Positions 1-6,386 are shown, counted from the first letter of the stretch. The stretch: 7,830 bases of DNA from an uncultured Flavobacteriales bacterium (GCA_946886545.1 CAMPIU010000132.1:1-7830); one strand, 5' to 3'. Notes: a model not told the origin generated them from the letters alone. Translations and numbers: made by a program.

Positions 1-25
1 TTGCAAAATTCAAAGAATAATTATT

Positions 26-110
26 AATTATAAATGACTTAATTATCAAGGGGATTCTTTTTTAATACTTGAAATCTCCTTGATAATTAATAATTAAACC
101 GTTTATAATT
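26..110. repeat. AT-rich intergenic inverted repeat (element A)
   Basis: The arms at 39-56 and 73-90 pair over 18 bases with one G-T wobble, around a 16-base loop. The pairing resumes outside that core: AATTATAAA at 26-34 matches TTTATAATT at 102-110, with a 7-base insertion on the right arm. The right half runs almost up to the TAA stop of the AraC-family gene (complement of 114-116). A related element lies in the same position relative to the stop of the J-domain gene near 3737-3812. The hairpin could stop transcription leaving the AraC gene, but the minus-strand side has no clean T run, so it is called a repeat first and a terminator only tentatively. The 1-113 stretch holds no gene. Confidence 0.6.
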
Positions 111-113
111 CAA

Positions 114-1037
114 TTATGATCTGAACGAATTCGGGGTGAGCTGTGTATGTTTCTTGAAAAAATTGGAGAAATGAGCCACTTCTTCAAAACCCAAACAATA
201 AGCAATTTCCGAAACCGTCCAGTTGGTCTGCCTCAATAAAATCTTTGCTTCCTGGGTGATGCGGTTTCCAATAACTTCAGTAGTCGTTCTTCCGGTATTT
301 TCTTTTAGTACCTTATTGAGATGATTGACATGAACAGCCAGCCGATCTGCATAATCTTTTGCAGTTCGCAAACCGATCCGGTGCCGATTGGATTCTATCG
401 GGAATTGTCGTTCCAGTAATTCCACAAATAAGGAACTTACCCGTTCCGAAGCGGAATGTTTAGGATATAGAACAGAGGCAGGCTGCAATTTTTGCCCCAG
501 ATGAATCAGTTCCATTACATAGTTGCGGATCAAATCGTATTTAAAAGCGTAATCAGAGGCTTGCTCCTTGCGCATTTTTGAAAAGACCGTTCTGACGTAC
601 TGGTATTCATTTTCAGTCAGTTCAAAAACCGGAACACTTCCGGGACTGAAGATCGGAAGTTCATCCAACACAGACCCTGTATTTGATTTCGTAATGAAGT
701 CCGAACCAAACACACAAAATACCGCACTGTGATCTTCATTTTCAGACGTATAATTATAGGGAACTTTTGGCGTCGCAAAAAGCAGGGCATACTTTTCAAT
801 ATCAATTACCTTATCCGCATATTCAGCCCTGCTTTGCCCCTTGATCAAACTGATCTTGTAATACAAGCGCCTGTTGTAAGGCATTTTTCCATCCCGGCAT
901 GTATTCTGAATGGATAATTCATCGGTATCAAACACATTGAACTGTCCCAACTCCTTACTGATCTCTTTGGGAATTAAAGCTGAACCGTTTAAATTACAAA
1001 TTGACTTATAAAACTCTTCCAGGCTGAGAAACTCCAT
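114..1037 (-). CDS. AraC-family transcriptional regulator
   Basis: This is a DNA-binding transcription factor of the AraC/XylS type. In the 307-residue form, roughly residues 1-200 form an N-terminal sensing half with no motif I can name. The last 82 residues (226-307) hold the paired helix-turn-helix domain. The first helix-turn-helix lies around 226-246. The second, around 275-297, has the family signature: WTVSEIAYCLGFEEVAHFSNFFKKH followed by a TP-x-SFR ending. The longest frame opens with a TTG at 1080-1082, but I prefer the ATG at 1035-1037. A perfect TAnnTTTG box lies between the two, so the extra 15 codons would overlap the promoter. The gene follows the DUF885 gene on the same strand, but its own promoter suggests separate control. 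The ligand and targets cannot be read from the sequence. Confidence 0.9.
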   Translation of the reverse strand: MEFLSLEEFYKSICNLNGSALIPKEISKELGQFNVFDTDELSIQNTCRDGKMPYNRRLYYKISLIKGQSRAEYADKVIDIEKYALLFATPKVPYNYTSENEDHSAVFCVFGSDFITKSNTGSVLDELPIFSPGSVPVFELTENEYQYVRTVFSKMRKEQASDYAFKYDLIRNYVMELIHLGQKLQPASVLYPKHSASERVSSLFVELLERQFPIESNRHRIGLRTAKDYADRLAVHVNHLNKVLKENTGRTTTEVIGNRITQEAKILLRQTNWTVSEIAYCLGFEEVAHFSNFFKKHTQLTPNSFRS

Positions 1038-1043
1038 GTTTTG

Positions 1044-1065
1044 TGAATTGCAAAATTCAAATATA
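1044..1065 (-). promoter_or_regulatory. Putative AraC-gene promoter with overlapping dyad
   Basis: On the minus strand TATATTTG (complement of 1058-1065) matches the Bacteroidota -7 consensus TAnnTTTG exactly and lies 20 bases before the chosen ATG. A perfect dyad with 6-base arms, TGAATT and AATTCA around a 4-base loop (1044-1059), overlaps the box and the expected transcription start. That is a plausible place for an operator, possibly for autoregulation. I see no convincing -33 TTTG at ideal spacing. The box is seen directly; the operator role is inference. Confidence 0.5.
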
Positions 1066-1113
1066 CGGAGATTAATTATCAATTGCGCTCAATCACCTTT
1101 TCCCTTATACAAA

Positions 1114-1143
1114 TTGGATACTGAGCGTAGTCGAAGTATCAAT
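1114..1143. repeat. REP-like palindromic repeat containing the DUF885 stop
   Basis: GATACT at 1117-1122 and AGTATC at 1135-1140 are perfect inverted arms around a 12-base loop. The pairing extends to ATTG and CAAT outside the arms if one G is bulged. The core, TACTGAGCGTAGTCGAAGTA, belongs to a style of short repeat I recall being widespread in intergenic DNA of Bacteroidota and other bacteria; I could not count copies here. It is more GC-rich than the surrounding spacer. The TGA stop of the DUF885 gene (complement of 1139-1141) lies inside the right arm. The hairpin could protect or trim the 3' end of that mRNA. Confidence 0.65.
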
Positions 1144-2884
1144 TATGAATCATCAACTCCCTGATATCTCTTACAGGAGCACTTCCATAACTCAGGAATT
1201 TTTCATGAAATGCTTTCAAACGGAATGCTTTTCCCTGTTTTTTCATTAACTCTTCACGCAGACTGCAGATTTCGGTAAAGCCTGTATAATAGCTGCACAA
1301 CTGCACCTGGCTTAAAGTTGCCCTCTTCCACTTCCCTTCAGCTTCAGCTTGTTGTTGGTAGGCTTGATTCACCAATAAATCCAATGCCTGTTCTTTAGTG
1401 AAACGGAGGTTATGAACCGAATAGTCCAAAATGGTATTGCAAGTTGTTCTCAAATTCCATTTGTAATACATCAACCACATTTCAGGACTGTTTTTATACC
1501 CGTTTTCCAGCATCATAAGTTCTGTGTAGACAGCCCAACCTTCCACCATTGCGCCATTTCCGAAGATGGATTTAATAATGCTCGGTGAATTATTGCTGTA
1601 GACCAATTGTGTGTAATGTCCCGGAACGGCCTCATGAATATTCAGGATTTGCAACACATAATCATTGTACTCGCGCAAATAACTCTCAGATTTTTCGGTA
1701 GACCAGCCATTCATACTTCCCACGTTATAGTAGGTGTTTCCTCCTTTATCGTATGGACCTGGGGCAGAAATAGATGCCCCGGCAACTCCTGCCATATAAT
1801 CCGGTTCACGACGAACAACCAAGGGTTTCTTCGGATCCAGGTAAATTAAATTCTTGCTTTTCACAAATTTTTCCAACTCCGGAATTTGCTTTTCGATGTC
1901 TTTCTGGAAATTTTCAGGCTGCGTGTGCTTCAATGAAAGTTGGTCGATTAGTTGTTTCACCAATTGGTATTCGTTGCCTGGCATTGGCTTTCCCCCCATG
2001 TGTTTACTCCAGATCTGACGGGAAATCTTCACCATCTTTTGATGTAATTCTTTTTTATGGGCCAATGCACTTTGATAAATCTCCTTTGCAGAATTGTCCG
2101 ACTGGATATCAAATTCGAATTTTTGGGAATACAATTTACTGCCTAAACGGAAACTTCGCGGATTGGGATTAGAAAGTTTCTCCAGCCAGGAAGCATAGTC
2201 TTCAATGGTTTTTTGGGCAGCTTCACTTCTTGCCAATAAAACGCTTTTTTCTTTCGTACTCAATTTACTTTTTTCCAGGCTAGCCAATAAATCTGTGGTG
2301 AAGACAGATAATCCTCCCCGATTTTGCTCAATGGCCAATTGTGTGTGTTCTTTTGTCGGATTTTTGATATTTGCTTTCGCCGCTTTATAATAAGCCGGAA
2401 CATTTTTCAAACGGATTGAGAAATTTCGAAGACGTTCGTCCAAAGGAGCATAATTATTCGCCAGCATTTCAGCAAAACCACCGCATATGTTATAATTTGA
2501 CGGATTCCATTCACCTGATTTGAAAGTGCCTTGCTCCCAGGCACTTCCATTGAGATAGTTCAGTATCAATTTAAAATCAATTTGATTTGCTTCGGAAAGT
2601 TTATCTGATGTAAACTGATTGAGTTGGTCCAATTCTTTTCGGATGAACTCCCACTCTTTTTCCTGTCTTGCTTTATCCGGCACAACCAAAACAGAATCGA
2701 ATTTGTGATATCCCATTCCACTAGCCCAAGCCGGGTTCATTTCCCACAAGCGCAATACAAATGCTTCTTTGTATTTATCAAACTCGGCATCTGCGTCGAC
2801 ATTGCTTTTCGGACAAGCAGTCAGAAGTCCAAGGATTGCAAATAAGAATGCCACATAGACGTAAACGATCCGTTTTTTCATCAC
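1139..2884 (-). CDS. DUF885-family lipoprotein, probable zinc metallopeptidase
   Basis: This 581-residue protein starts with a lipoprotein signal: a basic MMKKR, a hydrophobic stretch over residues 6-21, and a lipobox LTAC with the acylated cysteine at C24. It should therefore be anchored in the cell envelope. The C-terminal half has HEAVPGH (417-423), the HExxxGH zinc motif typical of DUF885, and EGWAVYTE (448-455), which likely supplies the third zinc ligand. Length and motif order fit the family, so it appears intact. DUF885 proteins are viewed as gluzincin-like peptidases, but their substrates are mostly unknown and none can be assigned here. Two adjacent ATG codons open the frame and either could be the start. 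No Shine-Dalgarno is visible. The AraC-family gene follows on the same strand, which could indicate a shared role but is weak evidence. Confidence 0.93.
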   Translation of the reverse strand: MMKKRIVYVYVAFLFAILGLLTACPKSNVDADAEFDKYKEAFVLRLWEMNPAWASGMGYHKFDSVLVVPDKARQEKEWEFIRKELDQLNQFTSDKLSEANQIDFKLILNYLNGSAWEQGTFKSGEWNPSNYNICGGFAEMLANNYAPLDERLRNFSIRLKNVPAYYKAAKANIKNPTKEHTQLAIEQNRGGLSVFTTDLLASLEKSKLSTKEKSVLLARSEAAQKTIEDYASWLEKLSNPNPRSFRLGSKLYSQKFEFDIQSDNSAKEIYQSALAHKKELHQKMVKISRQIWSKHMGGKPMPGNEYQLVKQLIDQLSLKHTQPENFQKDIEKQIPELEKFVKSKNLIYLDPKKPLVVRREPDYMAGVAGASISAPGPYDKGGNTYYNVGSMNGWSTEKSESYLREYNDYVLQILNIHEAVPGHYTQLVYSNNSPSIIKSIFGNGAMVEGWAVYTELMMLENGYKNSPEMWLMYYKWNLRTTCNTILDYSVHNLRFTKEQALDLLVNQAYQQQAEAEGKWKRATLSQVQLCSYYTGFTEICSLREELMKKQGKAFRLKAFHEKFLSYGSAPVRDIRELMIHN

Positions 2885-2918
2885 TGTAATTTTAGCGTAA
2901 GGTACTAATTTTTAGATA

Positions 2919-2950
2919 TCTCCCGCAGAAGGCGCAGAGGAACGCAGATG
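2919..2950. repeat. GC-rich CGCAGA repeat in the divergent spacer
   Basis: Three copies of CGCAGA occur at 2924-2929, 2933-2938 and 2943-2948, spaced 9 and 10 bases apart. This is a sharp GC-rich island in otherwise AT-rich DNA. The pattern resembles a short dispersed repeat of the GCGCAGAGGAACGCAGA type that I recall from several phyla. It lies between the divergent DUF885 and TonB-domain genes, about 35-65 bases before the DUF885 start on its strand. It may be a mobile relic or a protein-binding site; nothing here decides. Confidence 0.55.
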
Positions 2951-2995
2951 TATTGTGAAAACAGATTTAAAATAAACAGATGCTACCCTTTACTA

Positions 2996-3033
2996 TTTGC
3001 CCTAAATCAACTCCACTTCAATTTTTATATTTA
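2996..3033 (+). promoter_or_regulatory. Candidate promoter of the TonB-domain gene
   Basis: TATATTTA at 3026-3033 matches TAnnTTTG at all but the last base, and TTTG at 2996-2999 could serve as the -33 box. The spacing of 26 bases is longer than ideal. The box ends 24 bases before the ATG at 3058, leaving room for a short leader. This supports the 3058 start over the upstream ATG at 2980, which would place the promoter inside the coding region. Confidence 0.35.
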
Positions 3034-3057
3034 CTGTATCACCTTAAAGATTGTAAC

Positions 3058-3732
3058 ATGTCTCACATCAGAAATATTCACTTTTCAATCCCATGTAAAG
3101 AAAACATTAATGACATGAGTTCATGTGATCAAGGAAAACACTGCAATGCTTGTGAGCGAACAATCATCGATTTCAGAAATAAGTCACAGGAAGAATTAGA
3201 TAAACTGAAGAAAACCAACAAACAAATTTGTGGCATCTACTCGGAGAAACAAGTTGCGAAAGGATATGAATCTTATTTCCAATTAGCAGCTGCAACTGTG
3301 CTTGCTATCGGATTAAGTGGTTCATTTCAAAGTATTCATGCTCAGGAAGAAACGGATCCGTTTAAATTTCCCACAACCAACACAAACACTGTCGTATGCA
3401 CTACCGTTTCTAATGAAAATTTGATTATTGGCACCATTTACGATGAATATCCTGAATATCCCGGAGGAATAAAAGCTATGAGATGTTTCTTTGAGGAAAA
3501 TCTGGTTTATCCTTCAGACAGCGTAGAAGGGAAAGTTTATGTCTCACTCGTTGTCGACACCATTGGAAGAGTTACGAATGTCATAATCAAGAAATCACTC
3601 AGTCCATTAGCTGATGCAGAAGTAGTCCGCGTAATAAAACTGATGATTTTCAAACCAGCACGTATAAACGGCAAAGCTGTTAATTCCAAAATATCTCTTC
3701 CCGTTTCATTTAGCCTGGACAGAAAAAAATAG
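3058..3732 (+). CDS. Cys-motif, membrane-segment, TonB C-terminal domain protein
   Basis: This 224-residue protein has three parts. Residues 1-65 carry cysteines C13, C23, C29, C32 and C58 with a CNAC motif, followed by IIDF and a later ICG. That layout resembles a recurrent but uncharacterised N-terminal module of Bacteroidota, C-x(n)-FCxxC-K-x-V-x-DF with a later CGRF, which may bind metal. Residues 74-93 form one hydrophobic segment ending in SIHAQ; it could be a membrane anchor or an internal signal with a signal-peptidase-like site. Residues 129-221 match the TonB C-terminal fold: YPGG near 134-137, NLVYP, GKVYVSLVVDTIGRV, and FKPARINGKAV before a final strand. Charges place the Cys module in the cytoplasm. 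The roughly 30-residue linker is short and not proline-rich, and no exbB or exbD is nearby, so this is unlikely to be a classical energy-transducing TonB. An ATG at 2980 would add 26 residues, but I favour 3058 on promoter position and family resemblance. Confidence 0.85.
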   Translation: MSHIRNIHFSIPCKENINDMSSCDQGKHCNACERTIIDFRNKSQEELDKLKKTNKQICGIYSEKQVAKGYESYFQLAAATVLAIGLSGSFQSIHAQEETDPFKFPTTNTNTVVCTTVSNENLIIGTIYDEYPEYPGGIKAMRCFFEENLVYPSDSVEGKVYVSLVVDTIGRVTNVIIKKSLSPLADAEVVRVIKLMIFKPARINGKAVNSKISLPVSFSLDRKK

Positions 3733-3736
3733 AAAG

Positions 3737-3783
3737 AATTATCAAGTGGCTTTTACGAGAACGACAAACTCCACCTGATAATT
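3737..3783. terminator. Hairpin between convergent genes, candidate bidirectional terminator (element B)
   Basis: The arms at 3737-3749 and 3771-3783 pair at 12 of 13 positions around a 21-base loop, starting 4 bases after the TonB-domain gene's TAG. The following bases, to about 3812, align with element A at 81-116 at about 31 of 37 positions. They end at the TAA stop of the opposing J-domain gene. The position between converging genes suits a bidirectional terminator, though no strong T tract follows on either strand. Confidence 0.5.
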
Positions 3784-3809
3784 GATAATTAAACCATTTC
3801 CAATTTCAG

Positions 3810-4259
3810 TTAAGCTTCAACCATTCCCTTGCTCGCCATACGATAAGTATGCGAAGAAAAGATATGTCTTCTTGCAAAACGTTCAGGCGTTGCTGATTGC
3901 GTCAGTTTTTTATAGATATTATTCGGAACACCGAAATACTCAAATACTTGTCCGTTCAGAAAAGTTACTTTTAGAGTCAATCCTTTGTAATGGAAATCGG
4001 CAATCATGGAAGTATTGATCGTATCCTGATACTCCTCCATGTTCTGTTCCAGGGTTTCCGGCGCGATGCTTACCAGAAAATGGTATGCGTCAATTATTTC
4101 CAAACTGCGTTTTTCTGCTTCGGATTTCAATGGATCTTCTTCCTGGAATTTATCAGGATGCCATTCTTTTACCAGTTTACGGTAAGTTGTTTTTAACTGA
4201 GCCAGACTGATTTCCTCTTCCACCTGGAAAAGTTTTCTGTATGATGCAATGCGTTTCAT
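3810..4259 (-). CDS. J-domain protein with C-terminal KTSC domain
   Basis: This 149-residue cytoplasmic protein begins with a J domain over about residues 5-65. Its HPD triad, at 34-36 within KEWHPDKF, is the motif that stimulates DnaK-type Hsp70 ATPases. After a short linker, residues 80-140 match the KTSC domain: NTSMIADFHYKGLTLKV, FLNGQVFEYFGVP and a following IYKKL. KTSC is named after the C-terminus of some lysyl-tRNA synthetases and has been suggested to bind RNA, but its function is not established. There is no Gly/Phe region or zinc finger, so this is not DnaJ itself but a small specialised co-chaperone. It lies 63 bases downstream of the helicase gene on the same strand with no clear promoter of its own, so the two are probably co-transcribed. 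The start is preceded by an A-rich stretch and no real Shine-Dalgarno. Confidence 0.88.
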   Translation of the reverse strand: MKRIASYRKLFQVEEEISLAQLKTTYRKLVKEWHPDKFQEEDPLKSEAEKRSLEIIDAYHFLVSIAPETLEQNMEEYQDTINTSMIADFHYKGLTLKVTFLNGQVFEYFGVPNNIYKKLTQSATPERFARRHIFSSHTYRMASKGMVEA

Positions 4260-4270
4260 GTTTCTTTTAT

Positions 4271-4306
4271 AGATTTTAAGACTCAGGTTCCAGATTAAAT
4301 TCCTGA
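4271..4306. repeat. Single copy of the helicase-flanking repeat
   Basis: AGATTTTAAGACT then CAGG at 4271-4287 closely matches the unit found three times in tandem upstream of the helicase (for example 5534-5551). TCAGG at 4283-4287 and CCTGA at 4302-4306 form short inverted arms. The copy fills most of the 63-base gap between the helicase and J-domain genes. It could be a weak attenuator between them or only repeat debris. Confidence 0.4.
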
Positions 4307-4322
4307 TCTATTATAAATGGAA

Positions 4323-5465
4323 TTAAATTGAATTCAGGTCGAGTCCGTCTGTTTCTTCAAACGGAACCTGTTTTCCCATTTTCTTTTGAATAATTTTAAA
4401 ATGATGTTCGTCTTCCGGAGTAACAAATGTGAGCGCTTCCCCTGTCGACTCAGCTCTTCCCGTACGACCAATGCGATGAACATAATCTTTTGGAGAGCGA
4501 GGTAATACGTAGTTGATTACGAAAGGTAAAAATTCAATATCGATTCCAAGAGAGATCAGATCTGTAGCAACCAACACTTTTAAATGTCCTGCTTTGAAAT
4601 TCCGAAGGACTTTATTTCGGGCATCCTGGCTTTTCTTGCTGTGAATTGCCTGTGCGTCGATGTTGTTTTTGCGCAATTTTTCCACCACCTGATCGGCTTT
4701 AAAAGTAGAACTTGTAAAGACCAAAACCTGTTTCATCTTACGTGAACGGATCAAATAACGCAACAAAGGACCTTTTCGTTCATCGGAAACACGGAAAGCC
4801 GTTTGTTGGATCAATTCAACAGAATCTTCTTCGTTTTCGATCTTGAGTACAATCGGATCATGTAATAAGATCTGTTTTATCTCCGAAACTTTGTCGTTTA
4901 GAGTTGCAGAGAACAATAAGTTCTGACGTTTCTTCGGTAGCAGGCCAATTATCTGCTGCATTTCCTCCTGGAAGCCTAAATTCAACAATTTGTCCGCTTC
5001 GTCTAAAACAACCGATCTCACAGAACTTAAATGAACGGCATTCGATGCTGCCAATTCAATCAAACGACCCGGAGTTGCGATCAAAATGGAAACACCCATC
5101 ATGGCTTTCATTTGCGGATTGATGGAAACACCACCGTAAACAGCTTTGATTTTAAGAGGTTCCGGAAAAGAACGTGCAAACACTTTGAATACTTCTTCCA
5201 CCTGGATTGCGAGTTCACGCGTTGGAACGAGGATCAATGATTGAATGTGTCTGTTCTTCCCTTTTTCAGCTTTGGAAAGCTGCGTTAAAATGGGGAGTAC
5301 ATAACTGGCCGTTTTACCGGAACCTGTGGGCGCAATCCCCAACACATCCTTTCCGGTCAGAATTGCCGGAACAGCCAGATCCTGAATTGGAGTAGGCTTC
5401 TCGTAATTCATTTCGCTTAAAGCTTGAAGTAAAAAAGGCGATAAGCCGAAAGAAGAAAAAGACAT
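4323..5465 (-). CDS. DEAD-box ATP-dependent RNA helicase, RhlE-like
   Basis: This 380-residue protein carries the superfamily-2 helicase core and should unwind RNA using ATP in the cytoplasm. Visible motifs, in order, are the Q motif (about 6-28, ending TPIQ), Walker A APTGSGKT (45-52), PTRELA (81-86), GG (111-112), TPGR (131-134), DEAD (155-158), SAT (186-188), ATDLISLGID (300-309) and HRIGRTGR (330-337). Only about 43 residues follow the last motif, so there is no long basic tail. Motif V is odd: the usual arginine of the ATDxxxRG pattern is leucine, and the following VINYDLP reads VINYVLP. ATPase residues are otherwise intact, so it may be an active but divergent paralog. A TATCTTTG box precedes it, and the J-domain/KTSC gene follows. 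RhlE-like is a judgement from overall look, so no symbol is given. Confidence 0.94.
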   Translation of the reverse strand: MSFSSFGLSPFLLQALSEMNYEKPTPIQDLAVPAILTGKDVLGIAPTGSGKTASYVLPILTQLSKAEKGKNRHIQSLILVPTRELAIQVEEVFKVFARSFPEPLKIKAVYGGVSINPQMKAMMGVSILIATPGRLIELAASNAVHLSSVRSVVLDEADKLLNLGFQEEMQQIIGLLPKKRQNLLFSATLNDKVSEIKQILLHDPIVLKIENEEDSVELIQQTAFRVSDERKGPLLRYLIRSRKMKQVLVFTSSTFKADQVVEKLRKNNIDAQAIHSKKSQDARNKVLRNFKAGHLKVLVATDLISLGIDIEFLPFVINYVLPRSPKDYVHRIGRTGRAESTGEALTFVTPEDEHHFKIIQKKMGKQVPFEETDGLDLNSI

Positions 5466-5485
5466 CCGATTTTTATTTGAGGGTG

Positions 5486-5493
5486 CAAAGATA
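5486..5493 (-). promoter_or_regulatory. Helicase-gene -7 promoter box
   Basis: The minus strand reads TATCTTTG followed by CA, an exact match to TAnnTTTG, 20 bases before the helicase ATG. No clear -33 element is seen because the upstream DNA is the repeat region starting at 5503. It likely drives the helicase and the J-domain gene together. Confidence 0.55.
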
Positions 5494-5502
5494 GGGAATT
5501 TA

Positions 5503-5626
5503 GATGTTAAGATGCTAAGACTTCAGGATATTAAGATTTTAGGACTTCAGGATGTTAAAATATTAGGACTGGGATTTTAAGACTTGATCCAGTCCTGATA
5601 CCCTAAAATCTGAATGTCTTAATATC
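5503..5626. repeat. Degenerate 24-base tandem repeat with inverted partner
   Basis: Three head-to-tail units of 24 bases start at 5503, 5527 and 5551; the third diverges after 5570. Each follows the pattern GAT-x-TTAAGAT-x-x-TA-x-GACTTCAG. Downstream, 5601-5626 is partly the inverse: GATATTAAGA (5527-5536) pairs with TCTTAATATC (5617-5626), and AGATTTTAGG (5534-5543) pairs with CCTAAAATCT (5602-5611). The block fills most of the 204-base spacer between the helicase promoter and the HAD gene. It contains no open reading frame of note. Confidence 0.65.
5561..5600 (-). terminator. Hairpin, candidate terminator of the upp operon
   Basis: TATTAGGACTGG (5561-5572) and CCAGTCCTGATA (5589-5600) pair over 12 bases with one G-T wobble around a 16-base loop. 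It is the strongest stem in the spacer and lies 70 bases past the HAD stop codon in the minus direction. The minus strand after it is T-rich but broken (AATATTTTAAC), so intrinsic termination is possible, not proven. Confidence 0.4.
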
Positions 5627-5669
5627 TATTCAAGATCCCCGCAAACTCATAAGTGACACCCAGTTCAGC

Positions 5670-6386
5670 TTAATTCCCCACAATCGGCAATAGATTCACT
5701 AATTCAGGTATTTCGGAAAGTTCCCGAATCCGGGGAACGCTGCGTTCTTTTTTAAAACGATGTTCCGGATCAAAATGAATGGCTGTCCAGCCTGCATTCA
5801 ATGCCCCGATAATATCTGCTTTAAAATCGTCTCCGATCATAATTGCATGTTCTGTTTTACAGCTGGTTAAACGTTGAGCTTCCTGGAAAATTTCCCGATG
5901 TGGTTTAGTGAAACCAATTTCTTCGGAACAGAGGACAGTATTAAAAAAGTGACTGATTCCGCTTTTCTGCAACTTGATGTGTTGTACCTCCTTGAAACCA
6001 TTCGTGATAATGTGCAGGGAATAATCCTGTGCTCTCAATGATTCGAGCATTTCCGTTGCTCCCGGAAAAAGTGCGGTTTGCTGTGGTGAGAGATCAATAT
6101 ATCCGTCGCTCATTTGCTGAGCAAGCTCATTATCGTGAATTCCGTGATGCGCCAGGGCCTTTCGAAATCGATTATCGCGCAATTCTTCTTTTGTGAGCTT
6201 TCCGTTTCCATATTGCTGCCACAGATCGGCATTAATCCGAATATACGTGTGATGAAAATGCATGAAGTGCTCAATCGTTTCACCCAGCTTCAAATGATCA
6301 TACAAGTGCTGTAATGCAAAGCGCGAGTTGGTCTCAAAATCCCAAAGGGTTCTATCGAGGTCAAAAAATAGTTGGCGAACTTTCAT
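5670..6386 (-). CDS. HAD-superfamily phosphatase, YjjG-like nucleotidase
   Basis: This 238-residue cytoplasmic hydrolase contains all four HAD motifs. Motif I is DLDRT with nucleophile D9 and acid/base D11. Motif II is the threonine of ITNG (T128). Motif III is K161 in GFTKPHREIF. Motif IV is GDDFKAD (185-191). A helical cap spans roughly residues 17-105, which is subclass I architecture. DxDxTLWDFE at the start and the overall length fit the YjjG type, known in E. coli to dephosphorylate non-canonical pyrimidine nucleotides. That assignment is from motif resemblance, not a search. The start codon overlaps the membrane-protein stop by 4 bases (ATGA), so translation is probably coupled. With upp two genes upstream, a role in pyrimidine nucleotide clean-up is a reasonable inference; other phosphate esters are possible. 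Confidence 0.9.
   Translation of the reverse strand: MKVRQLFFDLDRTLWDFETNSRFALQHLYDHLKLGETIEHFMHFHHTYIRINADLWQQYGNGKLTKEELRDNRFRKALAHHGIHDNELAQQMSDGYIDLSPQQTALFPGATEMLESLRAQDYSLHIITNGFKEVQHIKLQKSGISHFFNTVLCSEEIGFTKPHREIFQEAQRLTSCKTEHAIMIGDDFKADIIGALNAGWTAIHFDPEHRFKKERSVPRIRELSEIPELVNLLPIVGN

Noticed and set aside
1038..1082. TTG-initiated extension of the AraC-family protein
   Set aside because: It would translate through an exact TAnnTTTG promoter box; the ATG at 1037 is the simpler start.
1774..2172. Plus-strand 132-codon open frame
   Set aside because: It lies wholly antisense to the well-supported DUF885 gene, has no recognisable domain and its codon pattern looks like a shadow.
2980..3057. 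Upstream 26-codon extension of the TonB-domain protein
   Set aside because: The extension would cover the candidate promoter, and the protein from 3058 already begins where similar Cys-motif proteins begin.
3058..3732. Classical TonB energy transducer
   Set aside because: There is no proline-rich periplasmic linker, no exbB/exbD neighbour and the N-terminus carries a Cys motif ahead of the membrane segment.
5503..5626. CRISPR array
   Set aside because: The 24-base units are directly adjacent without spacers and degenerate in sequence, which is tandem repetition and not repeat-spacer structure.
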